This document shows, piece by piece, positions 33,505 through 42,839 of a stretch of DNA of 64,000 nucleotides. Numbering within the stretch: the first letter of the stretch is position 1; each line of letters begins with the position of its first letter. Under the pieces are notes generated by a model. That model saw only the letters and a list, made by a program, of their open reading frames with translations. It was not told the origin of the DNA and did not search any database. Made by a program: the position numbers and the translations under genes. Source of the DNA: Thermus antranikianii DSM 12462 (GTDB lineage Bacteria > Deinococcota > Deinococci > Deinococcales > Thermaceae); NCBI RefSeq assembly GCF_000423905.1, contig NZ_KE384104.1, positions 10,586-74,585 on the forward strand, read 5' to 3'.

Positions 33505-35685
33505 GTGGTATCCGTCTCGGCCCTTTGGGAAAAACTTGCACCCCTTCTAGACTACCTCCCGGTGGGAGAGCGGGAAAAGGTGCGGGAGGCCTACCTCTTT
33601 GCCGAGGAAGCCCACCGGGGCCAGCTCAGGAGAAGCGGGGAGCCCTACATCACCCACCCGGTGGCGGTGGCGGAGATCCTGGCCTCCTTGCGCATGGACG
33701 CGGAGACCGTGATGGCGGGCCTCCTCCACGACACCCTGGAGGACTGCGGGGTGGCCCCCGAGGAGCTGGAAAGGCGCTTTGGGCCAGGGGTGCGCAAGCT
33801 GGTGGAGGGGGAGACCAAGGTCAGCAAGCTCTACAAGCTGGCCAACCTCGAGGGGGAGGAGAAACGGGCCGAGGACCTCCGCCAGATGTTCATCGCCATG
33901 GCGGAGGACGTGCGCATCATCATCGTGAAGCTGGCGGACCGCCTTCACAACCTCCGCACCCTGGAGCACATGCCCCCCGAGAAGCAAAGGCGCATCGCCC
34001 AGGAAACCCTGGAGATCTACGCCCCTCTGGCCCACCGCCTGGGGATGGGGCAGCTGAAGTGGGAGCTCGAGGACCTTTCCTTCCGCTACCTCCACCCCGA
34101 GGCCTACCATGCCCTTCTCTCCCGCATCCAGGAGACCCAGGAAGCCCGGGAACGCATCGTTCAAAAGGCCATGGCCATCCTGGAGGAAGCCCTCAGGAAG
34201 GATGAGCTCCTCCAGGCCCAGCTTCAGAGCTTTGAGGTGATGGGCCGCCCCAAGCACCTCTACTCCATCTGGAAGAAGATGGAGCGGGAGGGAAAGGCCT
34301 TGGAACAAATCTACGACCTTCTCGCGGTCCGGGTCATCCTGGATCCCAAGCCCGCCCTCACGGAGGAAGGGAGGACGTTGAGGGAAAAGCAGGTCTGCTA
34401 CCACGTCCTGGGCCTGGTCCACGCCCTCTGGCAGCCCATCCCGGGGCGGGTCAAAGACTACATCGCCGTACCCAAGCCCAACGGCTACCAGTCCCTCCAC
34501 ACCACGGTCATCGCCCTGGAAGGGCTCCCCCTGGAGGTGCAGATCCGCACGCGGGAGATGCACCGCATCGCCGAGTACGGGATCGCCGCCCACTGGCTTT
34601 ACAAGGAGGGCCTCACCGACCCCGAGGAGCTAAAAAGGCGGGTTTCCTGGCTGAAAAGCATCCAGGAGTGGCAGCAGGAGTTTAGCAGCTCCCGGGAGTT
34701 CGTGGAGGCGGTGACCCGGGACCTCCTCGGGGGCAGGGTCTTCGTCTTCACCCCCAAGGGGCGGATCATCAACCTGCCCAAGGGGGCTACCCCCGTGGAC
34801 TTCGCCTACCACATCCACACCGAGGTGGGGCACCACATGGTGGGGGCCAAGGTGAACGGAAGGATCGTCCCCCTCTCCTACGAGCTCCAAAACGGGGAGA
34901 TCGTGGAGATCCTCACCGCCAAAAACGCCCACCCCTCCAAGGACTGGCTGGAGTTCGCCAGGACCCGCACCGCCAAGAGCAAGATCCGCCAGTACTTCCG
35001 CACCCAAGAGCGCCAGGAGACCCTGGAGAGGGGGCAAAGCCTCCTGGAGCGTTACCTGAAGCGCAGAGGCCTTCCCAAGCCCAGCGACAGCCAGCTGGAG
35101 GAGGCCGCCAGAAAGCTGGGCCTTACCCCTTCCCCCGAGGAGCTCTACCTGGCCCTGGCCCTAAACCGCCTCACCCCCAAGCAGGTGGCGGAGAAGCTCT
35201 ACCCCAAGGCCCTTCTCAAGCCGGAAAGGCCCAAGGCACCCCCCAGGAACGAATGGGGAATCCGCCTGGAGCAGGACCTCCAGGCCCCCATCCGCCTGGC
35301 CTCCTGTTGCGAGCCCATGAAGGGGGACGCCATCCTGGGCTTCGTCACCCGGGGCCGGGGGGTTACCATCCACCGGGCGGACTGCCCCAACCTGCGCCGC
35401 ATCCTCCAGGGACCCGAGGCCGACCGGATCATCGGGGCCTACTGGGAGGGGGTGGGGGGCAAGGTGGCCACCCTCGAGGTCCTGGCCCAGGACCGCGCTG
35501 GCCTCCTGAGGGACGTGATGCAGGTGGTGGCCGAGGCGGGGAAGAGCGCCTTGGGCTCGGAAACCCGGATCCTCGGACCCCTGGCCCGCATCCGCCTCCG
35601 CCTCACCGTGCAGGACGGGGAGCGGGAATCCCTGGTCCAGGCCATAAAGAGCGTGAAAAGCGTGCAGGAGGTGCGCTGGGTCTAG
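33505..35685 (+). CDS. rel: bifunctional (p)ppGpp synthetase/hydrolase
   Basis: 726 residues. N-terminal HD hydrolase (HDTLEDC and KLADRLHNLRTL), a synthetase domain (GRPKHLYSIWKKM, LLAVRVIL, VKDYIAVPKPNGYQSLHTTV), a TGS domain (RVFVFTPKGRIINLPKGATPVDFAYHIHTEVGHHMVGAKVNG), and C-terminal zinc-finger/ACT regions (CCEPMKGD; VLAQDRAGLLRDVMQVVAEAG). Both catalytic halves look intact, so it can make and degrade the alarmone. GTG 33505 is preceded by TACACT 8 nt away, a possible leaderless -10. Confidence 0.97.
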   Translation: MVSVSALWEKLAPLLDYLPVGEREKVREAYLFAEEAHRGQLRRSGEPYITHPVAVAEILASLRMDAETVMAGLLHDTLEDCGVAPEELERRFGPGVRKLVEGETKVSKLYKLANLEGEEKRAEDLRQMFIAMAEDVRIIIVKLADRLHNLRTLEHMPPEKQRRIAQETLEIYAPLAHRLGMGQLKWELEDLSFRYLHPEAYHALLSRIQETQEARERIVQKAMAILEEALRKDELLQAQLQSFEVMGRPKHLYSIWKKMEREGKALEQIYDLLAVRVILDPKPALTEEGRTLREKQVCYHVLGLVHALWQPIPGRVKDYIAVPKPNGYQSLHTTVIALEGLPLEVQIRTREMHRIAEYGIAAHWLYKEGLTDPEELKRRVSWLKSIQEWQQEFSSSREFVEAVTRDLLGGRVFVFTPKGRIINLPKGATPVDFAYHIHTEVGHHMVGAKVNGRIVPLSYELQNGEIVEILTAKNAHPSKDWLEFARTRTAKSKIRQYFRTQERQETLERGQSLLERYLKRRGLPKPSDSQLEEAARKLGLTPSPEELYLALALNRLTPKQVAEKLYPKALLKPERPKAPPRNEWGIRLEQDLQAPIRLASCCEPMKGDAILGFVTRGRGVTIHRADCPNLRRILQGPEADRIIGAYWEGVGGKVATLEVLAQDRAGLLRDVMQVVAEAGKSALGSETRILGPLARIRLRLTVQDGERESLVQAIKSVKSVQEVRWV

Positions 35686-35695
35686 GCGGGCCCGG

Positions 35696-36076
35696 CTAGA
35701 GGAGCCTGACCCACACCTCCCGCATCCTCGGCCCGTCGAACTCCGCCAGAAAAACCTGCTGCCAGCGGCCAAGCCGAAGCCTCCCCCCCTCGGCGGGAAG
35801 GAGGAGGTGCACCCCGGTGAGGAGGCTTTTCAGGTGGGCGTGGGAGTTTCCCTCCGCATGCCGGTCCTTGGGATGCACCCTGGGGGCGAGCTCCTCCAGG
35901 CGGGCGAGAAGGTCGTGGGCCACATCGGGATCCGCCCCCTCCTGCACGGTAAGGCCACAGGTGGTGTGGGGAACGAAGAGGTACACCAAGCCGGTGTGCC
36001 CGGCCAAGACCTCCTCCACCTGGCGGGTGATGTTCACCAAACCTTCCTTGGGGGTGGAAATGCGGATGGCCTTCAT
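35696..36076 (-). CDS. YjbQ family protein (UPF0047, secondary thiamine-phosphate synthase-like)
   Basis: 126 residues matching the family length. The strand VYLFVPHTTCGLTVQEGADPDVAHDL and later GNSHAHLKSLLTGVHLLLPAEGG contain the conserved His and metal-site residues of YjbQ proteins; GRWQQVFLAEFDGPR is the C-terminal signature. Some members have weak thiamine-phosphate synthase activity, but the physiological role is uncertain. Converges with rel (10 bp apart). Confidence 0.93.
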   Translation of the reverse strand: MKAIRISTPKEGLVNITRQVEEVLAGHTGLVYLFVPHTTCGLTVQEGADPDVAHDLLARLEELAPRVHPKDRHAEGNSHAHLKSLLTGVHLLLPAEGGRLRLGRWQQVFLAEFDGPRMREVWVRLL

Positions 36077-36090
36077 CCTTTAAGCATATA

Positions 36091-36135
36091 GGGCCACGAA
36101 GATAGATCCCTTAAGCAAGGGCTTAAGCGTGGCCC
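36091..36135 (-). terminator. strong composite hairpin between methyltransferase and yjbQ genes
   Basis: GGGCCACG (36091-36098) pairs with CGTGGCCC (36128-36135), and CTTAAGC (36110-36116) pairs with GCTTAAG (36121-36127) around AAGG. The two stems are continuous on one side and separated by an 11-nt bulge on the other. It lies 18 nt after the methyltransferase stop. There is no U tract, so terminator is a guess; a processing or attenuator structure is equally possible. Confidence 0.5.
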
Positions 36136-36153
36136 TGCCAGGATGGGGTGGTA

Positions 36154-36957
36154 TCAGGCCATGCGGGTGGCCCGCAGGGTAAAGCTCCGTTCCAGGGTGA
36201 AGGAGCGGTCCAAATCGCCGAACTCCCCCTGGGCCCAGGCCCAGAGCCCAGGCATGATGCGCTCGTGCACCTCCTCGGGAACCAGCTGGGTGAAGGAGTA
36301 AAGCCTTTCCTCCAGGGCCTCGAGGGCCTGGCGGAGGGTGCGCTCCTCCCGCCACTGGACCACCTGCTTGGTCTTGGGCCTAAGGCCAAGCCGCTTTAGG
36401 GCTTCCTCCACCTCCTCGAGGCGCTTTCTGTGCAAGCCCCGCACCACCCCCACGCCCTCCGCCTCCACCAGGGAGCGCCACCTTTCCTGGATCAGGCGCT
36501 CCTCCTCCGCCTCCATCTCATCCCAGCCTTCCAGAAGCACCCCCCCAGGCTTCAGCACCCTCAGGGCCTCCGCCAGGGCCTTGGGCCAGTCGGGGAGGAG
36601 GTGCCAGAGGTGGACCACGATCACCCCGTGCACGCTCTCATCGGGCAGGGGAATGGCTCGGGCATCGGCCTCTATAAGGCGCACCTTGCGCATAACCCCC
36701 GCCACCTTCTGGCGGAAGACCTCCAACATGGCGGGATCCTTGTCCAGGGCCAGGTAGCGGTAACCCCGGGCGATGAGGGGCAGGGCGATGCGCCCGGTAC
36801 CCACCCCAAGCTCCAGAAGCACCGCCTCCTCCCCCCGCATCCCCAGGGCATTCCCTATGGCGGTGGCGATGCGACCCGCCACCTCCGGCGGGTAGGCCCG
36901 GAGGCGGTCATAGGCGTAGGCCATGCGTACGGAGGCCTTGGGCATCCTACTTCCCAT
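36154..36957 (-). CDS. SAM-dependent class I methyltransferase
   Basis: 267 residues. Motif I VLLELGVGTGRIALPLIARGYRYLALDKDPAML (starting near residue 47), the motif II/III region IPLPDESVHGVIVVHLWHLLPDWPKALAEALRVLKPGGVLLEG and a C-terminal extension with FTQLVPEEVHERIMPGLWAW are those of the UbiE/Coq5-like group. The substrate is unknown. ATG 36957 has TATACC 5 nt upstream in a 20-bp divergent gap. Downstream of its stop lies ATGGGGTGGTATCAG, a sequence shared with the hydroxyisobutyrate dehydrogenase gene end. Confidence 0.85.
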   Translation of the reverse strand: MGSRMPKASVRMAYAYDRLRAYPPEVAGRIATAIGNALGMRGEEAVLLELGVGTGRIALPLIARGYRYLALDKDPAMLEVFRQKVAGVMRKVRLIEADARAIPLPDESVHGVIVVHLWHLLPDWPKALAEALRVLKPGGVLLEGWDEMEAEEERLIQERWRSLVEAEGVGVVRGLHRKRLEEVEEALKRLGLRPKTKQVVQWREERTLRQALEALEERLYSFTQLVPEEVHERIMPGLWAWAQGEFGDLDRSFTLERSFTLRATRMA

Positions 36958-36977
36958 TTTACGGTATACTTCCCAGC
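36958..36977. promoter_or_regulatory. 20-bp divergent intergenic region with one shared bidirectional -10
   Basis: The element GGTATACT (36963-36970) reads TATACT on the plus strand, 7 nt before GTG 36978, and TATACC on the minus strand, 5 nt before ATG 36957. One symmetric -10 therefore appears to serve two divergent leaderless genes whose start sites are 20 bp apart. Confidence 0.6.
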
Positions 36978-38024
36978 GTGAAAGGACTCATTCTGGCTGC
37001 CGGACGGGGCACCCGGCTCCGCCCCCTCACCCATACGCGGCCCAAGCCCGTGATCCGGGTGGCGGGAAGGCCTATCCTTCACTACGGTCTGGAAAATCTC
37101 CTGCAAGCGGGGATAAATGAGATCGGGGTGGTGGTTTCCCCGGAAACGGAAAAGGACATCCGGGAGGCCCTTTCGGGCTACCGGGTGCGCTACATCCTGC
37201 AAGAGGAGCCCCAGGGCCTGGCCCATGCGGTGGCGGTGGCCAGGGACTTCCTGGGCCAAAGCCCCTTCGTCCTCTACCTGGGGGATAACCTCTTCCAGAA
37301 GGGAATCGCCCGCTTTCTCCAGGCCTTTACCCCGGGGGTGAGTGCGGTGATCGCCCTGGCGCGGGTGGAAAACCCCAGCCAGTTCGGGGTGGCGGTGCTG
37401 GAAGGGGCAAGGATCGTGCGCCTTTTGGAAAAACCCAAGGAGCCTCCCTCGGACCTGGCGGTGGCCGGGGTCTATGTCTTCACCCCGGAGGTGCTGGAGG
37501 TCATCGAGGGGCTCAAGCCCTCCGCCCGGGGAGAGTACGAGATCACCGACGCCATCCAGGGCCTCATCGACCGGGGGAAGAGGGTGGTGGGGGTGGAGGT
37601 GGAGGGGTGGTGGAAGGACACCGGCCGCCCCCAGGACCTCCTGGACGCCAACCGCCTCATCCTGGAAGAACTGGAACCCCAGGTGGAGGGGGAGGTGGTG
37701 GAAAGCCAGCTCACCGGGCGGGTGGTGGTGGAGAAGGGGGCTAGGGTACGGAAAAGCACCGTGATCGGCCCCGCCTTCATCGGGGAGGGAGCGGTGGTGG
37801 AAGGAGCCTACATCGGGCCCTTCACCTCCTTAGGGCCCGGGGCCAAGGTGGTGCGCTCGGAGGTGGAGTACTCCATCCTCGAGGACCACGCCATCCTGGA
37901 GGACGTGGCCTTACGCCTCCAGGAAAGCATCCTGGGGGTGGGGGCCCAGGTGAAAAACCGCGATGGCCTCCCCCGGGCCCACCGCCTGATCCTGGGGGAT
38001 CTCTCCCAGGTGGAGCTGGCCTGA
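36978..38024 (+). CDS. long-form glucose-1-phosphate thymidylyltransferase-like nucleotidyltransferase
   Basis: 348 residues. The N-terminal nucleotidyltransferase core has GLILAAGRGTRLRPLTHTRPKPVIRVAGRPILHYGLENL, the LGDNLF metal site and EYEITDAIQGLI, as in RmlA. The C-terminal ~110 residues are hexapeptide-like repeats (VIGPAFIGEGAVVEGAYIGPFTSLGPGAKV) forming a left-handed beta helix, as in the long RmlA group of archaea and Thermus. It probably makes dTDP-glucose or a similar nucleotide sugar for surface glycans. GTG 36978 with a leaderless -10 TATACT. Confidence 0.9.
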   Translation: MKGLILAAGRGTRLRPLTHTRPKPVIRVAGRPILHYGLENLLQAGINEIGVVVSPETEKDIREALSGYRVRYILQEEPQGLAHAVAVARDFLGQSPFVLYLGDNLFQKGIARFLQAFTPGVSAVIALARVENPSQFGVAVLEGARIVRLLEKPKEPPSDLAVAGVYVFTPEVLEVIEGLKPSARGEYEITDAIQGLIDRGKRVVGVEVEGWWKDTGRPQDLLDANRLILEELEPQVEGEVVESQLTGRVVVEKGARVRKSTVIGPAFIGEGAVVEGAYIGPFTSLGPGAKVVRSEVEYSILEDHAILEDVALRLQESILGVGAQVKNRDGLPRAHRLILGDLSQVELA

Positions 38025-38036
38025 AGAGCACCCCCC

Positions 38037-38942
38037 ATGGCCCGGCTTCTGGACCTCCTTACCGAGGACTACCAAAGCGGCGAGGCCCTGGCCCAGCGCC
38101 TAAAGGTAAGCCGCCAGGCGGTTTCCAAGGAGGCGAAAAAGCTTCTCGCCGAGGGCTTCCCCGTGGAGATGAGCCGGAAGGGCTACCGCATCCGGCCCGG
38201 CACTCCCCTTCCCCACCTCTTCCACCCCTCAGGGCGCCTCGGCCAGCCCTACCGCTACCTGGGGCGGGTGGGAAGCACCCAGGATGTCCTAAGGGCCTGG
38301 GCGGAGGAAGGAGCCGAGGAGGGAGCCCTGGTCCTGGCCGAGGTGCAGGAAAGGGGCCGGGGCAGGCGGGGAAGGCCCTGGGAAAGCCGCCCGGGGGAAA
38401 GCCTCACCTTCTCCCTCCTCCTCCGTCCCACCCTTCCCCTCTCCTCCATGGGCCTCCTTCCCCTTCTCGCCGGCCTGGCCCTTTGGCGGGCGGTGGGAGT
38501 GGGGGGGATCAAGTGGCCCAACGACCTCCTGGCCCCCGATGGCCGGAAGCTGGCCGGGGTCCTTTTGGAGGCCAAGGCCGAGGGGGAGGAGGTGGCCTAC
38601 GTCCTCCTGGGAGTGGGGGTGAACGTGGACTGGGCCCCCGAGGGCGCCGCCGCCTTGAGGGAGTTCTCCCCCCTCTCCCGGCGGGAGGTGCTTTCGGGCT
38701 TCCTCCTCCACCTGGAAAGCCTCCTCCCCCTTCTGGAAAGCCCGGAAACCCTCCTCTCCCTCTACCGGGAGGCCTCCTACACCCTGGGCCGAAGGGTGCG
38801 GGTCCAAACCCCTAAGGGGGTGGTGGAGGGGGTGGCGGAGGCCATCCTCCCCGACGGCAGCCTCCAGGTGGAGGGGGTCAGGATCGGCGCGGGCGAGGTG
38901 GCCCTCGTGTCCCCCCTCCGGACCGGGAAGTCCGACCCTTGA
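38037..38942 (+). CDS. birA: biotin-[acetyl-CoA carboxylase] ligase with N-terminal HTH (BirA)
   Basis: 301 residues. An N-terminal winged helix (SGEALAQRLKVSRQAVSKEAKKLLAEGFPVEMSRKGYRI) is followed by the ligase core with the biotinoyl-AMP loop EVQERGRGRRGRPWESRPGESLTFSLLLRP, KWPNDLL and GVGVNVDW, then a C-terminal SH3-like domain. It biotinylates carboxyl carrier protein and, with its HTH, may repress biotin genes as in group II BirA. 12 nt after the nucleotidyltransferase gene. Confidence 0.95.
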   Translation: MARLLDLLTEDYQSGEALAQRLKVSRQAVSKEAKKLLAEGFPVEMSRKGYRIRPGTPLPHLFHPSGRLGQPYRYLGRVGSTQDVLRAWAEEGAEEGALVLAEVQERGRGRRGRPWESRPGESLTFSLLLRPTLPLSSMGLLPLLAGLALWRAVGVGGIKWPNDLLAPDGRKLAGVLLEAKAEGEEVAYVLLGVGVNVDWAPEGAAALREFSPLSRREVLSGFLLHLESLLPLLESPETLLSLYREASYTLGRRVRVQTPKGVVEGVAEAILPDGSLQVEGVRIGAGEVALVSPLRTGKSDP

Positions 38943-38993
38943 GCATTCCAGGCTTAGATTTCCCAAAGCGTTTGTGCTAGGATAAGGCTAGGT

Positions 38994-39422
38994 ATGTTTG
39001 CCCGCATCTTCACCAAGGAAGAGGCCGATGCCCTCTTGCCCGAGATCCAGCGGGTCCTCTCCCAGATGCGGCAGGCCCGGAAGGAGCTTTCCGAGGTGCA
39101 GGCCCGGCTTCCCGAGGCCCGCGGGCTGGAACGAAGGGCCCTGGAGGAGGAGGCCCGCTTCCTCCTGGGCTCCTTGGAAGCCGACGCCCGTTACCTGGCC
39201 TCCCTGGGCGTCTTCCTCAAGGACTTGGACCGGGGCCTGGTGGACTTCCCCAGCCGGGTGGGTGGAGAGGTGGTCTTCCTCTGCTGGCAGGAAGGCGAAC
39301 CCGAGGTGGCCCACTACCATCCCCTGGCGGGGGGGGTTGCCGAGCGGCGCCCCTTAAAGGGAGAACCTAATGGCCTTCTCCCCCAGGCCTCCCGCCCCGG
39401 CGAAACTCGGCCAGGCGCCTAA
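38994..39422 (+). CDS. DUF2203 family protein
   Basis: 142 residues: an N-terminal helical hairpin starting FTKEEADALLPEIQRVLSQMRQARKEL, and the signature end KDLDRGLVDFPSRVGGEVVFLCWQEGEPEVAHYHPLAGG typical of DUF2203. Function unknown. Start ATG 38994, about 50 bp after birA. Its last 56 nt overlap the convergent metallopeptidase gene, so the C-terminal ~20 residues are probably unconstrained tail. Confidence 0.85.
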   Translation: MFARIFTKEEADALLPEIQRVLSQMRQARKELSEVQARLPEARGLERRALEEEARFLLGSLEADARYLASLGVFLKDLDRGLVDFPSRVGGEVVFLCWQEGEPEVAHYHPLAGGVAERRPLKGEPNGLLPQASRPGETRPGA

Positions 39423-39765
39423 GGTCCTCCCGCACCAGGTCGTCCTGGCCCGCCAAGGACTCCAGGTGGTGCCTTAACTCATGGAGGAGGGTTTCCCAGA
39501 CCTCTTCCTCCCAGTCAAACCCCGGCCCCGCCACCTTTTGGAAGGAACCGTAGTAGAGGGCGATGTGCCGCCCGAGCCCCTCAAATCCCCGGAAGGTGGA
39601 AGGAGGACCGGGGTCCAGGTATTCCCCAAGCCGCCACACCCCCTTTAGCCCGGGCTCCGGCTTGGCCTGGGGAAGGACGTGTACCCCCTGAAGCTCCCGC
39701 TTGAAGGCCTCGGGGATCTCCGCCCAAAGCCTTTCCACCAGCGCCACAAAGGCCTCGTAGGTCAT
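39367..39765 (-). CDS. metallopeptidase-family (zincin-like) protein
   Basis: 132 residues. It carries a zincin HEXXH motif in ETLLHELRHHLESLAGQDDL (near residue 95) and the upstream GRHIALYYGSFQ strand, matching the small 'metallopeptidase family protein' group of Actinobacteria and Deinococcota. Real proteolytic activity has not been shown for the group as far as I know. ATG overlaps the rlmH stop by 4 nt, so the two genes form an operon. Confidence 0.85.
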   Translation of the reverse strand: MTYEAFVALVERLWAEIPEAFKRELQGVHVLPQAKPEPGLKGVWRLGEYLDPGPPSTFRGFEGLGRHIALYYGSFQKVAGPGFDWEEEVWETLLHELRHHLESLAGQDDLVREDLRRLAEFRRGGRPGGEGH

Positions 39766-40175
39766 GGCCGATGGTAGGGATGCCCGGCCCTCAGGGTAAG
39801 GATCCGGTAGAGCTGCTCCATGAGGACCAAAAGGGCCAGCTCATGCTGCAGGGTAAGGGGGGAAAGGGAAAGGAGGAGGTCGGCTCCCTCACGTACCCCC
39901 TCAGGGTACCCTTCGGCACCCCCTACCAAAAAGGCCACCCGTTCCCCCTCCCAGCGCCTCAACTCTTCCCAAAGGCCCTCCGTGGTGAAGAGCTTTCCCC
40001 TTTCGTCCAGGACCACCTTGCGGTGGCCCTCCGCCTTGGGCAGGAGGTCCTGGGCTTCCTTGACGAAGTGGACCTCGAGGGAAGCATATTTCCGGATGCG
40101 CATCGCATACTCTTCCACTCCCAGCCGGGCGTAATCCAGCCTGGGTTTGCCCACCGCCACCACCCTTAGGCGCAC
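39762..40175 (-). CDS. rlmH: 23S rRNA pseudouridine-1915 N3-methyltransferase
   Basis: 137 residues of the SPOUT fold. The SAM-binding knot is visible in VAFLVGGAEGYPEGV and the C-terminal LSLSPLTLQHELALLVLMEQLYRILTLRAGHPYHRP is the invariant RlmH ending. The size is slightly below the E. coli protein (155). It methylates helix 69 of 23S rRNA in the assembled ribosome. GTG start at 40175, preceded by GGATGGAGGC and a TATACC -10 shared with the opposite-strand promoter at 40197. Confidence 0.95.
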   Translation of the reverse strand: MRLRVVAVGKPRLDYARLGVEEYAMRIRKYASLEVHFVKEAQDLLPKAEGHRKVVLDERGKLFTTEGLWEELRRWEGERVAFLVGGAEGYPEGVREGADLLLSLSPLTLQHELALLVLMEQLYRILTLRAGHPYHRP

Positions 40176-40194
40176 GCCTCCATCCTAAGGCCAG

Positions 40195-40202
40195 GGTATA
40201 CT
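40195..40202. promoter_or_regulatory. second GGTATACT bidirectional -10 (rlmH / 2-oxoacid dehydrogenase operon)
   Basis: GGTATACT reads TATACT (40197-40202) towards the dehydrogenase operon and TATACC (40200-40195) towards rlmH. It is the same octamer as at 36963-36970. No good -35 boxes are visible. Confidence 0.45.
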
Positions 40203-40208
40203 CAGGGC

Positions 40209-41411
<1,203 letters not shown>

Positions 41412-41421
41412 GGAGGTCCCC

Positions 41422-42396
<975 letters not shown>

Positions 42397-42397
42397 T

Positions 42398-42607
42398 ATG
42401 CCCAAGGAGCTTATTTTCCTGGTAGAGGAAGCGGAGGAGGGAGGCTACGTGGCCCGGGCCCTCGAGGAACCCATCTTCACCCAGGGGGAAACCTGGGAGG
42501 AGCTTAAGGAGATGGTGCGGGATGCCGTGCGTTGCCACTTCCCCGAAGGGGAAGCCCCCAGGGTCATCCGCTTGCATTTCGTCCGGGAGGAGGTTCTGGC
42601 CCCGTGA
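42398..42607 (+). CDS. hicB: HicB-family antitoxin, short form, inside the 2-oxoacid dehydrogenase operon
   Basis: 69 residues with the HicB-like strand/helix pattern LIFLVEEAEEGGYVARALEEPIFTQGETWEELKEMVRDAVRCHF and ending VIRLHFVREEVLA. Small proteins of this group are often labelled 2-oxoisovalerate dehydrogenase in databases, which I think comes from this gene neighbourhood; the sequence has no E1 features. ATG 42398 is 1 nt after the E1 beta stop, and its stop overlaps the hicA start (GTGA). Confidence 0.85.
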   Translation: MPKELIFLVEEAEEGGYVARALEEPIFTQGETWEELKEMVRDAVRCHFPEGEAPRVIRLHFVREEVLAP

Positions 42608-42831
42608 AGCTTCCCCGGGATCTCCATGGGGAGGAGCTGGCAAAGCGCTTATCCCGCCTGGGTTACCAGGTAGTGCGGCAGACGGGAAGCCACCTTCGCC
42701 TCACCTGGAACGAAGGAGGCCAGGAGCACCACCTCACCATCCCCCGCCACCATCTGGCGGGGATCCTACGGGAGATTGCGGAGGCGCGAAACCTAACCCG
42801 GGAAGAGCTTCTTAAGCTTTTAGACCTGTAA
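42604..42831 (+). CDS. hicA: HicA-family toxin (predicted mRNA interferase) inside the dehydrogenase operon
   Basis: 75 residues: HGEELAKRLSRLGYQVVRQTGSHLRLTW contains the HicA GSH catalytic-His motif, followed by HHLTIPRHHLAGILREIAEARNLTREELL. GTG at 42604 overlaps the hicB stop by 4 nt, so the pair is translationally coupled. The E2 gene starts 8 nt after its stop, with AAGGAGG between. It is the second hicBA in this window placed inside a metabolic operon. Confidence 0.87.
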   Translation: MKLPRDLHGEELAKRLSRLGYQVVRQTGSHLRLTWNEGGQEHHLTIPRHHLAGILREIAEARNLTREELLKLLDL

Positions 42832-42839
42832 GGAGGCCT

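Noticed and set aside
33547-34593. 348-codon open frame on the minus strand inside rel
   Set aside because: It is antisense to conserved HD and synthetase motifs of Rel, has low-complexity Gly/His/Val-rich composition, and long antisense frames are expected in such GC-rich codons.
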